A stretch of 64,000 nt of DNA, from assembly GCA_944990035.1 (NCBI GenBank), contig CALYLX010000146.1:682001-746000 (forward strand). The letters run 5' to 3'. Source of the DNA: Clitopilus passeckerianus. Lineage: Eukaryota > Basidiomycota > Agaricomycetes > Agaricales > Entolomataceae. Position numbers and translations under genes: made by a program. Positions 1 through 11,023 of the stretch are shown piece after piece (the first letter of the stretch is position 1; each line of letters opens with the position of its first letter). A model generated the notes under the pieces. That model ran no database searches, was not told the DNA's origin, and was given only the letters and a program-made list of their open reading frames with translations.

Positions 1-441
1 AAGTTCATCACGCGCATTCGTCCTGACGGCTCAGGCAGCACTCTCTACTCGGCGTGGTTCTTCGCGCCAGAGTCAAACTCCTGGCGCTACCTCGCCACCT
101 GGAAGCGTCCTTCCACCAACACGTACCAGTCCGGCGTCCACTCCTTCCTGGAGAACTTCCTCGATACCAGAGGCTATACCGGTCGCCGTGTGCAATTCGG
201 TAACCAGTGGGCGCGCAACGTGAACGGCACCTGGTCTGAGGCCACCGCCGGTCACCTCACTGGTGATGCCACCGCGACCAACGCACAGCGTATGGATTAT
301 GCTGGTGGCCTGGAGAATGGACGCTTCTACCTCCGCAACGGCGCCTTCTTTCCCGACTATGTACCACTCAATCAGAACTTCAACCGCCCGGCTACTGGCC
401 AACAACCGACGGTCGATGTGAACACTTTGCCGACCCAGTGA
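1..441 (+). CDS. C-terminal part of a DUF3472-family protein (5' end outside window)
   Basis: The window opens inside an exon that reads for 146 codons in frame 1 to a TGA at 439-441. The visible part includes WKRPSTNTYQSGVHSFLENF, GNQWARN (about residue 67 of the visible part), GDATATNAQRMDYAGG and FYLRNGAFF. I recognise this arrangement from DUF3472 proteins, extracellular or carbohydrate-associated proteins of fungi and bacteria with a beta-sandwich-like C-terminus. No catalytic role is established that I can name. The N-terminus, any signal peptide and the upstream introns lie outside the window. The stop is followed by AT-rich non-coding sequence. Confidence 0.8.
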   Translation, partial: KFITRIRPDGSGSTLYSAWFFAPESNSWRYLATWKRPSTNTYQSGVHSFLENFLDTRGYTGRRVQFGNQWARNVNGTWSEATAGHLTGDATATNAQRMDYAGGLENGRFYLRNGAFFPDYVPLNQNFNRPATGQQPTVDVNTLPTQ

Positions 442-1392
442 AGCGATAGATTAGCACTGCATGCCCCCACAATGAACAATCCCAAATCTCACGAAAACCT
501 ATGCCACCTTTCGTCCAGTTCTGAGTCCCCACCAAGTTCACCATTCGCATTGAGCAGCTCCTGAGCTCTCCGAGGGCAATGAAGTCCACCATCAGCGAAA
601 GCTCCTGGATCTTTTGTTACGGTTTGAAATGTTCCACCCCGGCTACTTACAAAAACCCTTTTTTTGCGTTTCGTATATGCACACCTAAACATAACCTGAC
701 TGAAAGATAGTGTAGGTTTGCAGTAATAAAACATACTAATAACCAAGTATCCGCCCTAGCCGACAAGTATAGCTTACGATGTCGTCAATCATGATGGTGG
801 AGAGTGGCAGATGAGAGAACGGAGGCACAACACTGAATTTGCGCTAACGTCAGCAGAAAACAGGCGAGGTATGGACGGCTACGTACCTCCCATAGACGTA
901 TTCAGTATGTAATCATTTTCCATCGGTGGAATGGGAGGGAAATGATAAAACGAGCATTCCGTCCCATTTCACTCTGAAAGAAATCTGAAATGAGTGTAAT
1001 GCGGAGAGAATCCGAAAGAATATGGGATTTCTCTGGATTGCGCCGAAGGGGAAATTTCTCACTTTGTGCTGTAAACGAAACCTAAGTTACATTTCGGGTA
1101 TATTTGGGCCGTACTATTCGTACATACATACAACAATGCGGGGCTACAACAAAGGTATACTTTAGAGCAATAATTCACGGAACAACAACAAAAGCAAGAA
1201 CGTCCAAATGCCGAAAGAGCCACCGCATGCCAAGCTCTATCATGGTCAGTGATGAGATGTAGGGTTTTGAAAATTTTCAAGCCAATGAGAGGCGTAGTTC
1301 TACGCTATGCCTGGGACGTTAGTTCACCGGACTCGTCACTAAGTCGCATAAATGAATTCAGTACGTGAATAGGGAATGAAAAATAATGGGAC
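442..1392. other. intergenic, 3' ends of two converging genes
   Basis: This 0.95 kb lies between the DUF3472 stop and the aquaglyceroporin stop on the other strand. Only short shadow reading frames are present. I see no motif, repeat or RNA gene. Confidence 0.6.
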
Positions 1393-2932
1393 TTACTGTT
1401 CAGTGAACTTGCCGTCATCACCATTATAGAGGAAGAAATCATAGAATATAGCTCCGGCCTGAGCGCCCAAGAACGGCGCAATAACAGGGCACCATAACCA
1501 GTATTGACTAATAGACCCATCATCAATATCAAGACCGGATGAAACAGTAGATACGAAAACACATACTTTCGGAATGTGAAGACCTCCTTCCCATACCCAG
1601 CCATAGCCGTGAAGATGCGAGGACCCAAATCACGAGCTGGGTTAATAGCATAGCCTAAATAGATAAACAATTAAACATATGTGCTTTGCATTCAGTCAAA
1701 ACCCGAGCTTACCGGTCTGAGCTCCAAGCGAAGCACCGATCCCCAGGATCAACAGGAACAGCATGACTGGGGCAAGACCTTTTGGAGGAGCAAGGTTATT
1801 TGGATCTCCCGCCGCAAGGACCAGCATCATGAGAACCGCGGTGGCCAGAAACTCTGAGAAGAACGCAGAAACCTGGGTCATGTAGTCGAGCTAGAGACAT
1901 TGAGACAAAAGATGAGATGATTCGCAATTGTTCGACTATTGAACGGCACCTACGGCATATGTGGAGAACAACCCTGCGGTTTTGAGTGTACGAACGCCTC
2001 GTCCACCTTCAAACAGATCAATCGCGTGGAAGTAGTTGGCGTATACGAGAGCCGCTCCCGTGATCCCGCCCATCAACTGCGCGAAGATGTAACCTGCCAA
2101 ACGGATACGGGTTAGACTGAATCCGTCCAAACCAGCCGAGGAAGCATCATATGATCTCGAGATCCATAAGGCACTCTACTAACCGGGTACTTTTCTCCAG
2201 GGGAAACCGCGCCATGTTGCGAGTGCAAGTGTCACCTGAGATGTCGAAGCAAAGAGAGTTGGAAGACACGGAATTAAGAATCAGTGTGATGACATATCAA
2301 GGGAAATAAGCTCGCTTACCGCAGGGTTGATATGACCTCCAGAAATCCCCGCGCTAATCCAGACTCCGAACGCAGTACCTGTTTAGATGAGATTAATTCA
2401 TGAAAAAACATAGACGAAATGAAGAGAATTTTTTTGAATGAGACAGGCAAGGAATGCGAACGGAAGGCTGGTGGGGAAGAGCAAAGAATTTTAACTTACC
2501 AATTGCCCAGCCAAAATTGATGGAAAGGTATTCCTGATTGATGTGAGTGCCAGTAAGCGAGCATGGTCGGGTGGAGCTTAGATCTCTATAGAACGTACTC
2601 CTTTGGCAGAAGAAGCGACATCCGTGTTGCCAGTAAGTACCACCTGACAGTCTACACCTGTGCCAAAGATGATGAGAATCATTACACCAGCAAATTCCGC
2701 TAGTGGTTCGCGCAGGATTTGCCTGAAGAGTATCACATGAATTAGTTGAGCCGAGGACGATGGGCGAAGCTTCTAGTGCACACCTGTACTTCCGCCAGCG
2801 ACTGCGGCGACGATGAGCAGTTCGAGCCTGCTGCATGTTGTATTCTTGAGCCATCACTTCGTCATGAGCGACCTCGGTTTTGGTGATAGAAGAATCGGAA
2901 GGATGAGAGGAAGGTCGTGGCCTTGGAGACAT
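1393..2932 (-). CDS. aquaglyceroporin (MIP family channel), multi-exon
   Basis: Membrane channel for glycerol and small solutes. On the minus strand I can join about seven exons. The first starts at the ATG at 2932 ([10 protein letters not shown]...) and ends in WRKY, spliced to [20 protein letters not shown]. Next come an exon with NFGWAIG, one with [19 protein letters not shown] (first NPA box, about 2320-2375), one with [20 protein letters not shown], then ASLGAQTG joined to [12 protein letters not shown] (second NPA box). The Asp after NPAR is typical of glycerol-conducting members rather than strict water channels. The C-terminus reads [20 protein letters not shown]. The stop TAA (1393-1395) overlaps a good donor (GTAAGT), so an alternative longer tail is possible. 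Several small introns follow GT-AG rules. Family call is firm; exact splice sites are by eye. Confidence 0.88.
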
Positions 2933-4301
2933 GTTGGTGAAGAAGCTTCGTATTGAAGTCTATCGATACCAGAGACCTTATAGTTTATATATGGTACTCC
3001 GGCGGGGAGGATATCCGACAAGAGATGAAATTAGCGCAGAGATGTCCAGATGGGTATGAGCCCAGAGTTATTCAGGGTTCTGCCGGAACCAGATACGCTG
3101 ATTTTTGCTGCAGGGGATAAAGCGTGCAGGTCCTAGTGAGGTATGCCGACCATCCTCAAATGGATTAAATGACGGCTTGACAGCGCAGATATAGAAGTAT
3201 GGAAGGGCGCATCCTGGCGGTGTGAATCACTTGACTGAGCAAGCATATGGCTTCTTGCGTAAATCAGCTCTTGGAAAAGAACATGATAGACGTATTGAGC
3301 AGATGTTGAGATAGGGGATTCGCAGCCGAACTTTCAATATCGCCTGTAGCTGAGAAGCTTGAGGAACCAGGACAACCGAGTGCGTTCTGTGTGAAAAGGT
3401 TCAGGCTCGTAGAAAACGTGGCCGGAACCAACAGAAAGAGAGCCACAGGAGCACGCAGGAGTTTCAGTTCTTCCGGAGGTATCAGTTTGAACCTTTGCAT
3501 ATTTCAGAACACTTTAGGTGAGGCACGACCGCTCTGCTTGGGCGACTGGGTGTTAGGCAGGAAGAAGTTGATGAAAAGCCACGATTTCCTGATCTTAACC
3601 CCATTGGTTCATGAGAAGGCGGACTTTCAAACAGGGCCAAATAACGCGCTCTGCAAGCGATGTTCATTTATGACTTTCGAAGTTATTTTGGCTGTCAACT
3701 CTACGTATACTAGACTTGGTAAAGATGATCGACAAGATTTCTCGGTGTTCGTTCATCTCCGCAACGGTAGGTAGTTCTCCGTAAAGAGACGTCCACCGGT
3801 GTCTAAAAACTTATTCGCCTAGCTAACGACGTGGCATTCATGAACTTGACATGAAATACGTGGAATTGATCATCGCTGTCCAAATGAAGCACCTGTGGCG
3901 CGCTCAAGGGAACGACCTGAACTCATGATGCAATTTTTATCTCCTACATATGAATGTTTGCATCTCCACCCTAAAGCAACGAGGGGAATACCTTCTCTGA
4001 AGAATGTCGTGTGCAGCCTGTGATTATTTGACACAGGTTTGAAGTCCTCACGGCGTTCCGTTGGTTGTGTAACTCAATGGAGGTCCAATACTCCAGCACC
4101 ACTCAATCCTCTCAGGAACCGTCCGGCGTCATCACAACTTTGCAGTTGACTCCTTCAGGCAAACGCGACCATACTGTACTTTCCAAGTAGCCGAAGCCGC
4201 CGGGGTTTTGCAATCAGCTGATGACTCGTCGGGTTAACACAACCCCTCGTTCAACGGGATGATATCCATCGGAACAGCGCAGTTACCCATCTTATCGCAC
4301 T
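2933..4301. other. intergenic between aquaglyceroporin and amidase, divergent
   Basis: This divergent spacer must hold the promoters of the aquaglyceroporin (minus) and the first amidase (plus). Open frames of 127 aa (3391-3774, plus) and 78 aa (3264-3500, minus) show no family resemblance and no convincing splice partners. I treat them as chance. Confidence 0.5.
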
Positions 4302-6531
4302 ATGTCCAACGACTGGAAGGCAAATGTCGCTGAAAAGAAGCTCAAGCAACAAGCCTCTATCCCTAGAGAATGGCTCTTGAGCGATCCACCTAGCAAGGAA
4401 ATATCAGACGTCTCGCTCGTGGCAGACCGTTCCGGAATTCTCTCTACAGAGGAGCTGTCAATCATTGGAGCGAATGTCACCACTCTACTGAAGAATCTGG
4501 CAGAAGGGACGTGGCCTGCCGTGAAGGTCACTACTGCGTTTGCTAAAGCAGCAGTTATCGCACATCAAGTAGTAAGTTACCGAACAGAAACCTTGCTGAA
4601 CGATATCTGATCTACTGTTTGATAAGACCAACTGCCTGACCGAGATCTTCGTTGAACGGGCGCTTTCTAAAGCCGCGGAACTCGATGACCATCTCAAGAA
4701 GACAGGAAAGCCTGTTGGACCATTGCACGGTAGGATTTTCTTACTCGGGGAGGTTGCCACAGCGTTAATATCAGCCTAGGACTTCCCATTTCCCTCAAGG
4801 ATCAGGTTAGCATCGAGGGAATAGAGTCTACAATGGGTAGGGTTGCTTCTCCCTCGCATCTGATATCACGGACTAGATGGTGAATGTTCTAGGTTACGTT
4901 GCTTGGATTGGGACCCCTGCAGAGAAAAATGCTCTGCTTGTTGACCTACTCGAGTCATGTGGCGCCGTTCTCTTTGTCAAGACGAATGTACCTCAAACCC
5001 TCATGGTATGCATTTCTGTAGGTATTGCGATGCTGTTCTCATTCCCTACTACAGTGGGCAGAAACCCATAACAATGTATTTGGCAGAACCCTCAATCCGT
5101 ATAATCGAAACCTCACTTCCGGTGGGTCTTCTGGCGGTGAAGGCGCCTTGATCGGTAAGCGAACGAAGACCAAGATTTTAACGGTCCGTTGACATTTCTA
5201 AGCTATGAGAGGCGCTGCAATTGGTAAGTCATTTGTTGACGTCGATGGACTCTGTCGCTCAGATAACGTATAGGTGTCGGATCTGATATAGGAGGGTAAG
5301 TTATTCCTCGTTGGAGACGTACAGACGTGGAAGGTTCATTCCTACAATTAGTTCGGTCCGTTTACCCGCTGCCTGCTGTGGAACGTACGGGTTTCGTCCT
5401 TCTTCGCATCGTATCCCATACAAGGGCTGCGTCAATTCACTCGAGGGTCAGGATTCCATTCCGTCTGTTCTTGGCCCACTTTGCAATAGCCTGGATGGCG
5501 TGAAACTATTCGTTCAAGCTATTCTCGATCAACAACCGTGGCTTCAAGACCCTATGGTTCTCAGGAAACGCTGGAACAACGAGGAGTACGACTTGTGCGA
5601 ACATGGCGGGCTCAATGGTCAACTCTGTTTCGGAATTGTATGGGATAATCAAATTGTAGCGCCTGATCCTCCGATTCGAAGGGGGCTGGAGATGGTGCGG
5701 GACGCGCTCGTCGCCGCAGGACATAAAGGTAGGCCACAATTTACTGAAACAGTAGTCGCGGACAAATTCACTAAGGCGTCATGGTTCTTGAAGTTGTCGC
5801 ATGGACGCTACACAAACATCGTGAATTGGGAGACCTCTGGATTGACATTATGGCTGCTGGGAGGACAGAAGACATTGAAGCAGTGACTAAACTCTCAGGA
5901 GAACCGTGGTTGCACACGATGCGTGAGGAAGAAGCAGAAGCAGTCCCTCCGAAAGACTACGCTCCAGTTAGCGCCTACGCCTTGTGGCAGCTGCACAAGA
6001 AAAAGAGGGACCTCCGCGAGGAGTATCTTGACCACTGGCGGAAAACCATTGACATCGCCGGGACAGGACGTCCTGTAGACGCTCTCATTTCTCCAATTGC
6101 TCCCATGACGGCTGCGCCGCATGGTGGATACAGGTGCGTGTTCTCCTTCACATTTCCGTTCTTAGCTTACATATCACGACCATTCTCGCTATCAGACCGT
6201 CATCCTACACTACGATCTATAATGTGCTCGATTATCCAGCCCTAGCAGTTCCCGTAACACGGGTAGACCCTCAGCTGGACGTCAAGCAACCTAGGGAGGT
6301 CTTTCACAACGAAGATGACAAGGCGAACTATGGACGGTGTACGCGATTCCTTCTTCAGAAAGCTCATTCCTGGCGTTTATTTAATTGATCTTTATCCTAG
6401 ACGACCCAGCCCGATATGCGAACGCACCGGTTGTTGTTCAAATTGTTGGCCAGCGCCTCGAAGATGAAGCTGTAATTCGGATGGCAGAGGTTCTAGACCA
6501 GGCTTTGAAAAGTCAAGCTCTTCATAAATGA
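4302..6531 (+). CDS. amidase (amidase-signature family, acetamidase-like), copy 1
   Basis: Hydrolyses carboxylic amides, probably in the cytosol. The start ATG at 4302 begins [20 protein letters not shown]. About ten exons join with phases that match the downstream paralogue at 8159. The catalytic set is complete: Lys in LPISLKDQ (about 4785), the Gly/Ser-rich signature [13 protein letters not shown] (about 5120-5150) and the nucleophile region [13 protein letters not shown], split over three tiny exons (about 5205-5370). A further exon encodes [16 protein letters not shown], and a later one [20 protein letters not shown]. The C-terminus is [21 protein letters not shown], ending at TGA 6529-6531. 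I find no frameshift after splicing. It forms a tandem pair with 8159-10561. Natural substrate unknown; acetamide or indole-acetamide are possibilities from the family only. Confidence 0.88.
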
Positions 6532-6795
6532 TCTCGTTTTCTGACGTCTGTGCTGTCATAGTCGTTCATACCGCATGCGATTTCATTATACTAGTCTGTT
6601 CGAATGGTAATATATACGGCGGAATACAGACTTAGTAGCCGCAGACGACAGTAATTTCGGTTTCAATAGGCGATCATCCTCTTGAAACCCACACGTGGCC
6701 TTTGAGCTCTAACTCAAAATAAGATCTTCATCGCTAATACTCTAGTAGTCTCGTCTCAACCCCTTTCTTCCGTAGTATTTCCGCGTGAAAGGCGC

Positions 6796-7095
6796 TCATT
6801 TCAGCATCCCTGCCAGGAAATCAGCCAGAAATTTGCTGTCGAGGCCGACAGCGGAGTCAATGAGTCCCTTGACGTGAAAATTCCCTGGATATTCCTCCCC
6901 TAGGCCTTCTTCCTCCTGTTGCATCCTGAACGCTGTTCTGAGGACATTTCGCCATGTGTCAAAGCTGCATGAGCCCTGAAGACTGTCAGATGCGCTTCAG
7001 ATCTTCGCTTACTTCTTCCGCTCACCGTTTCTATCCAGATCGGTGGCCCACAATGCCGTGGATATGACAGGGTCCTCTCCCACTGGTCACCATTC
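6796..7095 (-). pseudogene. possible C-terminal exons of an unidentified protein
   Basis: On the minus strand 6975-6796 reads 59 codons plus TGA with protein-like composition (FDTWRNVLRTAFRMQQEEE, then GLIDSAVGLDSKFLADFLAG). It follows a good acceptor (TCTTCAG). A preceding stretch (about 7095-7033) ends in a GTGAGC donor in matching phase, giving WERTLSYPRHCGPPIWIET before the join. I cannot extend it further upstream without stops, and I do not recognise the family. It could be the end of a real gene with more small exons, or a decayed remnant. Confidence 0.3.
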
Positions 7096-8075
7096 CGGCA
7101 CGTCTTCCGACTGACCCGTACTCAGCATAATTGTATCCGACAGCCATCGCATATATAGACGACCTTCCCAGTCTGGACTCATCCAAGTCAGAGTATATTT
7201 GGACTGTTGACCTGAACCTGTCATAACCGAGACCTACTACCTCAGCTGACTCTGTCGTTGTACAACCTTGCCTGGCATGGCAAGAGGGGTGAGAGTTTGC
7301 TATTTTCGTAGGATCGCATTTAGACATATCAAGCGTGAAATTACCAGAACCCTCAGTAAAAAGACACAATACCTGGTTATATGTCAAGAGAAGTAAACCT
7401 TGGTGGTGATTGATAGATGCGCTTGTCTGCTGAAATTCCCATGAATAAGACAAGGTGTGTTGTCGACCAACACGCTCATCGAGGATTATGGTGAGGTTTG
7501 CAGGAGAACTTCATTGGCATAATCCGCGGCAGGTAGAGTGAATGAAGTTCAAAGTTCAGATGCCTCATCGATCATCTTGAGCCAAAGCTCTCCAAGCCTA
7601 CTTTAGTTGAATCCTTTTGGGAATTCTCATCTTTGCCGTGTGTTGGAAGATCAACGACGTCACGGACCGACATGCGATAATCGCTCGCTTAACGAAAGCG
7701 GGATAGTCCGCCCGGAACAATGCTGCATTCCGAACGCTCCGAAACCTTTCCACGTCTTTTGTTTTCTCCTGCGCCACGTCCTACTTTGAGAGGCGGTTTT
7801 TGTTTGATTCAATAACGCCTCAGGATCGCCAGCAATCCGCACCGAACATTTGCATTCTCGCAGCCTTTACCCACACCGTCCGCCTTGTCTCCGGCTTTTT
7901 TACCGGGGGCATTCTAGGCATTCTGCTGACACTTACAAGCGACTGACACGGTACATATCTTTGGAAGCTTCCTACCGCCGGGAACTCTTCCTCATCCTGG
8001 GACTGTGTGGGCGTACCTGAGATCACCTGACCCTGGTATTGCGATAATATTGATCACTTTTGTTCAAACCCTGTC

Positions 8076-8085
8076 ACATATAAAA
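8076..8085 (+). promoter_or_regulatory. TATA-like element of amidase copy 2
   Basis: CATATAAAAG lies about 75 nt before the ATG at 8159. The C/A-rich leader in between (ATACAACTCTCCCACATAC just before ATG) is typical of fungal 5' leaders. Inferred core promoter; the start site is not visible. Confidence 0.5.
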
Positions 8086-8158
8086 GGATGCTTCTAGTAC
8101 ACAAACCCGACACGGAGGATCGCCTCTGATACCCTCCTAATACAACTCTCCCACATAC

Positions 8159-10561
8159 ATGGCTCAAAGCAGCTGGTCCAAGCTCGCAGCTGACAAGCAA
8201 GTCAGCCAGCAGGCGTCGATTCCCAAGGAATGGATCTTGTCGAATCTACCAGACAAGGATGTCAAGGACGTTTTCACCTTCCCTGAAGACAGCGGATTGC
8301 TCACCGAGAAGGAGGTAGAGATAACGAGGACGAACGTGGATGATCTACTCAAGAACCTGGCTGAAGCCAAGTGGAGTGCTGTTGAAGTGACGACTGCGTT
8401 TGCCAAGAGAGCAATAATTGCACACCAGATTGTATGTGAATCCCTTATCCTTGCAGCGTGGTCACCCACAGATACTAATTCTGCCTCTACTTTAGACCAA
8501 CTGCTTGACGGAAATCTTTATCGATCGAGCGCTGGCTAAGGCGGCTGAGCTTGATGATCATCTCAAGAAGACGGGTACCGTTGTAGGGCCTCTACATGGT
8601 ATGCCTTCTTCATCTTCTTATACAGATGAAGCTCTGTGCTCACGAATGAATAGGTCTACCAATTTCCCTCAAAGATCAGATCAGTGTCAAAGGGATCGAG
8701 TCAACTATGGGTATGGGCATTTGGCACGCTCTTTCAAGACCAGTTTGGCTAACAATGCACTCTCAGGATACGTTTCCTGGATTGGGCAGCATGCTGAGAA
8801 GGATTCCGTCCTTGCTGGTATTCTGGAATCATGTGGCGCAGTCCTGTATGTCAAGACCAATGTGCCGCAGACATTGATGGTAAGGCGTTCAGCCTTCTTT
8901 GACTATGCACTCTCTAACAGTTACGCGTGCAGTGGCCCGAGACGTTCAACCACATCTTCGGGAGGACTACAAACCCACATAATCGGAGCCTGACTTCAGG
9001 CGGTTCTTCAGGGGGCGAAGGAGCACTCATTTGTTCGTCCTTTGGCTCTCTATCCCTCTGCCCTTAGACTGACCTGTTTTCACAGCGTTGAAAGGTTCCG
9101 CTCTAGGTTCGTGGTTATTACCCTTTGTTTTGGACACCAGCTAACGGTTTCTCTACACAGGCGTCGGTTCTGACATCGGAGGCTCAGTCCGCATCCCATC
9201 TGCTTGCTGTGGTCTCTATGGCCTTCGACCCTCCTACGGTCGAACGCCCTACGCAGGCTCCGTCAACTCACTTGAAGGACAAGACTCCATCCCTTCCGTC
9301 CTGGGGCCCATCTCCAACAGCATCGGGGGCCTGAAGCTGTTCATGAAAGCTGTGATCAGCAAACAGCCCTGGACGAAGGACCCGTTATGCGTGAGGAAGA
9401 GGTGGGACGAGGAGGGGTATAATCTCATTGACCATGGAGGAGTGGACGAAGGAGGGAAGAGTAGGAAGTTATGTTTTGCGATTATGTGGGATGATGGGGT
9501 TATCGTGCCCCACCCACCGATTCTGAGGGGGCTGGAAATGTTAAAGGAGGCCCTGCTTGCGCAAGGACATCAAGGTGAGCTATTTCTGCGTTTTAGCTTC
9601 TGTGACTTGGCTGATGTTAGATTCATAGTGGTCGACTGGAAGGCGCATAAGCATGACGAGCTATACGACAACGCAGGGAAGATCTGGGGAACAGGAATCG
9701 CAGAAGACGTCCAAACCATCACTGCCCTCTCTGGCGAGCCTTGGATTCTATCCATGGCACCAACCGAGGACCCGACCGCTACGGTTGACACCGCAGAGCT
9801 CAAACCCACTCCGGAAGCCGTTGCTTCAGCATTCGATGTGGCAGAGTCCCTAGGCGTCACCACCGCTGAAGCTCTCCGCAAAGAGCTTTCAACCACTGAC
9901 GCGGCGGATGATCAAGCTGATGCTGGAGACGATGAGTCGAAGGGTACATCCTTACATGCGTCTATGCTGGCCTCTGCCTACTCCTTGTGGCAGCTCCACA
10001 AGCAGAAACGAGACCTCAGGCAGGAGTACGTGGACTACTGGGAAGCTAGCAAGGACAGGTGTCAAACTGAGACTGGGAGACCTGTGGATGCGATTTTGTC
10101 CCCTGCGGCGCCATTCTGTGCGCCGAAGCATGGTGGATATACGTGAGTCAACTGCCCAACTATCCTCTTGTTCGGGAATGGGAAGCTGATGGATGTTCTC
10201 TCTGACAGGACCGCGAGATATACAACTGTATGGAATGTACTGGATTGCCCTGCCCTTGTCGTCCCCGTGTCCAAGGTCAGCCAAGACCTTGACACGAAGC
10301 GACCCAGGGAAGAATTTTACGGCGATGAAGACAAGACGAATTACGAAGCTTGTGCGTCTTTACTCCCTCTTACATATCCAGAAACTGATCATAGCGTTCA
10401 TTACAGACGAGCCAAGCACGTACGAAAACGCGCCTGTATGCATCCAAGTCGTCGGCCGTACGCTCGAGGAAGAAGCTGTAATCAGGATGGCTGAGATCGT
10501 AGACGATGCGGTGGAGCAGCTGTACAAATCGAAGCCCGAGACGGTACAGCGGCATCGATGA
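8159..10561 (+). CDS. amidase (amidase-signature family, acetamidase-like), copy 2
   Basis: Tandem paralogue of the amidase at 4302, with the same exon order. It begins MAQSSWSKLAADKQVSQQAS at 8159. Catalytic elements are present: LPISLKDQ (about 8655), [14 protein letters not shown] (about 8990-9030) and [18 protein letters not shown] (about 9165-9210). The exon with VRKRWDEEGYNLIDHGGVDE carries short additions compared with copy 1. A larger insertion of about 50 residues, rich in Thr, Ala and Asp (about 9755-9945), sits before SAYSLWQLHKQKRDLRQEY. The C-terminus is [20 protein letters not shown], stop at 10559-10561. Two donors in this gene are GTTCGT rather than the usual GTAAG/GTGAG. The reading frame is intact after splicing. 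Cytosolic amide hydrolysis is known for the family; the substrate is unknown. Confidence 0.9.
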
Positions 10562-11023
10562 GCGCGGTTTTGTGGAGAAACATGAAATTCGGGGATAGTG
10601 AACCATTCTTATTTATGAGTTACCTTTGGGATGAATTGCCGTTTCTTTCTTCATTGTGCATTATTCAGTTTTGTTCAGTTTTACTGTACTTTCCCCTAAC
10701 ATCCAAGAAATGTACGATTACGTTTTTTTCGGTTATCACATTTTTCCTCGTCCATCAAAGTGCTTGGCCGACCTCTTTCTTTTCGACTAACACCTTAGTT
10801 GTCACATTATCGTATCTCCGGCTCACGAACGCTCGATGGCCTACCCAATTCAAATGTTCCAAACCTGGCAAACCCTGGCCCTTTGGCCACTGTGATAATG
10901 ATCTGTGGTTCCCAGCCTGCCCAATGTAAGCACCGAGAGGTTCGTAGTGGACTACCAAAACTCATGTTACAGTAGGCAACGATCCATAGCTCTGCTCTAC
11001 TCCTGTCAGAACCAGCCACAGAA
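10562..11023. other. spacer between amidase and first NLR gene
   Basis: T-rich sequence after the amidase stop, then the upstream region of the NLR at 11024. A 123-codon open frame here starts two bases before the amidase stop in another frame and looks like chance. No motif recognised. Confidence 0.5.

Larger units (their letters stand above)
6532..8158. other. spacer between tandem amidases
   Basis: About 1.6 kb separates the two amidase genes. Apart from the possible minus-strand exon at 6796-6975 and the promoter of the second amidase near its right end, I see no gene. A 140-codon minus-strand frame (7031-7453) partly overlaps the exon candidate but does not resemble a known family. Confidence 0.45.

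Noticed and set aside
3391..3774. 127-codon plus-strand frame between aquaglyceroporin and amidase
   Set aside because: No recognisable domain and no splice partner; a competing minus-strand frame covers the same DNA.
10558..10929. 123-codon frame starting at the end of amidase copy 2
   Set aside because: Begins in the amidase stop region and runs through T-rich 3' sequence; hydrophobic only because of T-richness.
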